Source: Clostridium cadaveris (GTDB lineage Bacteria; Bacillota; Clostridia; Clostridiales; Clostridiaceae). From it: a stretch of DNA of 64,000 nucleotides. Below the pieces are notes generated by a model, which had not been told where the DNA came from, searched no databases, and saw only the letters and a list, made by a program, of their open reading frames with translations. Every line of letters begins with the position of its first letter. Positions within the stretch are counted from its first letter, which is position 1. The position numbers and the translations under genes are program-made. Where the stretch lies: positions 2,484,501 to 2,548,500 of the forward strand of contig NZ_CP076620.1 of the NCBI RefSeq assembly GCF_020911725.1, written 5' to 3'. This document shows positions 62,945 to 64,000 of the stretch, piece after piece.

Positions 62945-63012
62945 GAAAGGTCAGCGCCACTATATAATGGCTTCTAACCTTAAAATGAAGTTAAAGCTCA
63001 ACTGAAACAAGA
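62945..63012 (+). ncRNA. Candidate structured intergenic RNA element
   Basis: AAGGTCAG (62947-62954) pairs with CTAACCTT (62974-62981), seven of eight pairs, and inside it GCCA/TGGC closes an 8-nt loop. AGTT/AACT forms a second small hairpin (62989-63003). The 3' part resembles one arm of the palindrome at 9453-9496. It lies about 100 nt before the FHA gene. It is speculative and matches no RNA family that I can name. The rest of the 298-nt gap holds nothing else I can see. Confidence 0.3.
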
Positions 63013-63113
63013 GTTTATTTTATATAATTACATTAAAAATATTAAGATTTCTATTTATTTTCATCATAAATTGTAATACAATTATAAGTATCATTGCTTA
63101 TAGGAGGTAATAT

Positions 63114-63428
63114 ATGGATTTATCAGGTATTCAACAATTAGCTCTAAAAAACTTAAAAGATAGATCTGTAGTAGAAATCCCTTCTGCTGGATGTATCATA
63201 GGTAGAGATGGAAACTTAAATCCATCCTATTTTACGGATTTTAAATACGTAAGCCGGCACCATGCTAAAATTTATTATTTTAGAGGCAAATATTTTATCC
63301 AAGATTTAAATAGTACTAATGGAACTAAAGTTAATGGATTAAAGATAGAAAATTACATGGGAACTCCCATTAAAGGTGGAGATAGGATTTCTTTAGCCGA
63401 TATAGACTTTGAAGTAATTTACTTGTGA
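63114..63428 (+). CDS. FHA-domain protein
   Basis: 104 aa, nearly all one forkhead-associated domain. The motifs GRDG, KYVSRHHAKIYY and DLNSTNGTKVNGLKI are the classic phosphothreonine-binding loops. It binds phosphothreonine proteins, probably substrates of a PknB-type kinase not in the window. TAGGAGGT precedes the ATG. Convergent with the rRNA/tRNA operon. Confidence 0.92.
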   Translation: MDLSGIQQLALKNLKDRSVVEIPSAGCIIGRDGNLNPSYFTDFKYVSRHHAKIYYFRGKYFIQDLNSTNGTKVNGLKIENYMGTPIKGGDRISLADIDFEVIYL

Positions 63429-63448
63429 TAATAAAAATCATACTATAC

Positions 63449-63485
63449 AAAAAAGAGTAATACAAAATTGTATCACTCTTTTTAT
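63449..63485. terminator. Terminator between the FHA gene and the tRNA/rRNA operon
   Basis: AAAAAGAGTAATACAA/TTGTATCACTCTTTTT, one mismatch, with T-runs on both strands. Confidence 0.8.
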
Positions 63486-63517
63486 CTAAATAAATTTAAT
63501 TTTTTCAAAAAAAAAAG

Positions 63518-63592
63518 TGGCTCCGCGAAAAGGATTCGAACCTTCAACCTATCGGTTAACAGCCGAGTGCTCCACCGTTGAGCTATCGCGGA
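63518..63592 (-). tRNA. tRNA-Asn (anticodon GTT), CCA encoded
   Basis: On the minus strand the acceptor TCCGCGA pairs with TCGCGGA, followed by G-CCA. The anticodon loop CTGTTAACC gives GTT, and the T-loop GTTCGAATC is normal. It directly follows the 5S gene and is followed by a poly-T stretch, so it is the last member of the rRNA operon. Confidence 0.95.
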
Positions 63593-63599
63593 ATGCCTG

Positions 63600-63717
63600 A
63601 CCTGGCGACCACCTACTCTCCCACAGAGCCTCCCCTGCAGTACCATCAGCCGTAATTTGCTTGACCTTCGTGTTCGGAATGGAAACGGGTATTACCAAAT
63701 TACGCATCATCACCAGA
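63600..63717 (-). rRNA. rrf: 5S ribosomal RNA
   Basis: The minus strand starts TCTGGTGATGATG and ends GTCGCCAGG, giving the terminal helix. CCATTCCGAACACGAAGGTCAAGC is the conserved loop. Ends are accurate to a few bases. It lies between 23S and tRNA-Asn. Confidence 0.93.
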
Positions 63718-63850
63718 TGCTTAGTTTTTCCTAAATCTTCGATTTAGCTGAAAAACTGTACTCCTCACTTCAGTGAGTGAGTTTCCTTTGAAAGAACTTA
63801 ATTATTCTTTCAAAATTGCACACAGATTTTCTTTTCTATCTTTGTTTTCT
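63718..63850 (-). other. 23S-5S spacer of the rRNA operon
   Basis: The 133-nt spacer holds small hairpins (CTAAATC/GATTTAG, CTCACT/AGTGAG, GAAAGAA/TTCTTTC) likely used in RNase III processing. No tRNA gene lies in it. Confidence 0.7.
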
Positions 63851-64000
63851 TTGATTAAGTCCTCGACCTATTAGTATGAGTCAGCTGAATACATTGCTGC
63901 ACTTACACCTCTCACCTATCTACCTTGTGTTCTTCAAGGGGTCTTACTAACTTACGTTATGGGAAATCTCATCTTGAGGGGGGCTTCACGCTTAGATGCT
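63851..64000 (-). rRNA. rrl: 23S ribosomal RNA, 3' end (cut by window edge)
   Basis: About 150 nt of the conserved 23S 3' region on the minus strand. It includes CAGCTGACTCATACTAATAG and the end GGACTTAATC, plus AGCATCTAAGCGTGAAGCC upstream. The rest lies right of position 64000. Confidence 0.95.

Noticed and set aside
1-64000. CRISPR array, prophage or conjugative element
   Set aside because: No regularly spaced direct repeats, integrase, structural phage genes or mobilisation genes were seen; the single IS3 copy is the only mobile element.

Overview
The window is strongly AT-rich and looks like a chromosomal stretch from a spore-forming Clostridium (sensu stricto type Firmicute). The reasons are the lonB-clpX-clpP-tig cluster, a small acid-soluble spore protein, a class III fructose-bisphosphatase, ThiI without a rhodanese domain, a YedF-type selenium-metabolism protein, an anaerobic FAD/BFD oxidoreductase module, AGGAGG-type ribosome sites and dense intrinsic terminators. 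Most genes lie on the minus strand, the same strand as the rRNA operon that enters at the right edge. The content is mainly core or lineage-specific chromosome with one insertion sequence. I see no prophage, CRISPR array, conjugative element or toxin island.

Layout. 1-8 kb: protein quality control (lonB 3'-truncated by the window edge, clpX, clpP, trigger factor), then a membrane-anchored protein, a coiled-coil protein and an M23 peptidase. 7.1-9.4 kb: cysteine desulfurase and thiI in translational coupling (tRNA 4-thiouridine). 9.5-12.9 kb: TVP38 membrane protein, HD hydrolase, DUF1648/DUF5808 membrane protein and PspC. 12.9-14.35 kb: an IS3-family element that sits in the loop of a shared terminator. 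14.4-18 kb: ECF S component, SASP and clpB. 18-21 kb: two tandem XRE-TPR regulators. 21-28.7 kb: RNase H with a viroplasmin domain, a DUF1232 protein, a short FtsH paralogue, a rhomboid protease and oligoendopeptidase F. 28.7-32.3 kb: zinc uptake znuA / znuCB, a Fur-family regulator and an MntP-like efflux protein. 32.3-41.2 kb: a candidate structured RNA, a second class-V desulfurase-like enzyme, an orphan protein, a DUF2207 protein, an ABC-F ATPase, a gene remnant, a GerMN lipoprotein and an HtrA protease. 41.3-45 kb: a MutS-like gene broken by an in-frame stop, an alpha/beta-hydrolase-fold protein lacking its nucleophile, and tsaD. 45-50.6 kb: RusA with a zinc ribbon, a J-like protein, an SGNH hydrolase, and a three-gene glycerol-3-phosphate-dehydrogenase-like module. 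50.8-63.4 kb: fbp, yedF, an LtaS-family enzyme, a two-component system with a lipoprotein, a polysaccharide deacetylase, a YdcF-like protein and an FHA protein. 63.5-64 kb: tRNA-Asn, 5S and the 3' end of 23S rRNA.

Working together. Clp/Lon/Tig/ClpB/HtrA/FtsH form a folding and proteolysis set. IscS-like plus ThiI supply sulfur to tRNA. ZnuA/ZnuCB and the Fur-family protein form a likely zinc regulon, with a 7-1-7 palindrome just downstream of the znuA -10 box. LtaS-like, deacetylase, M23, DUF2207 and the histidine kinase/regulator pair act at the envelope. I recognised no wholly new multi-gene system. The most informative unusual points are the IS inside a terminator loop with a 3-bp duplication, the nonsense-interrupted MutS paralogue, a hydrolase-fold pseudoenzyme, a ZnuC with Cys in its P-loop, a riboswitch-like triple-CCTAGG element with no cognate gene, and a possible structured intergenic repeat family.
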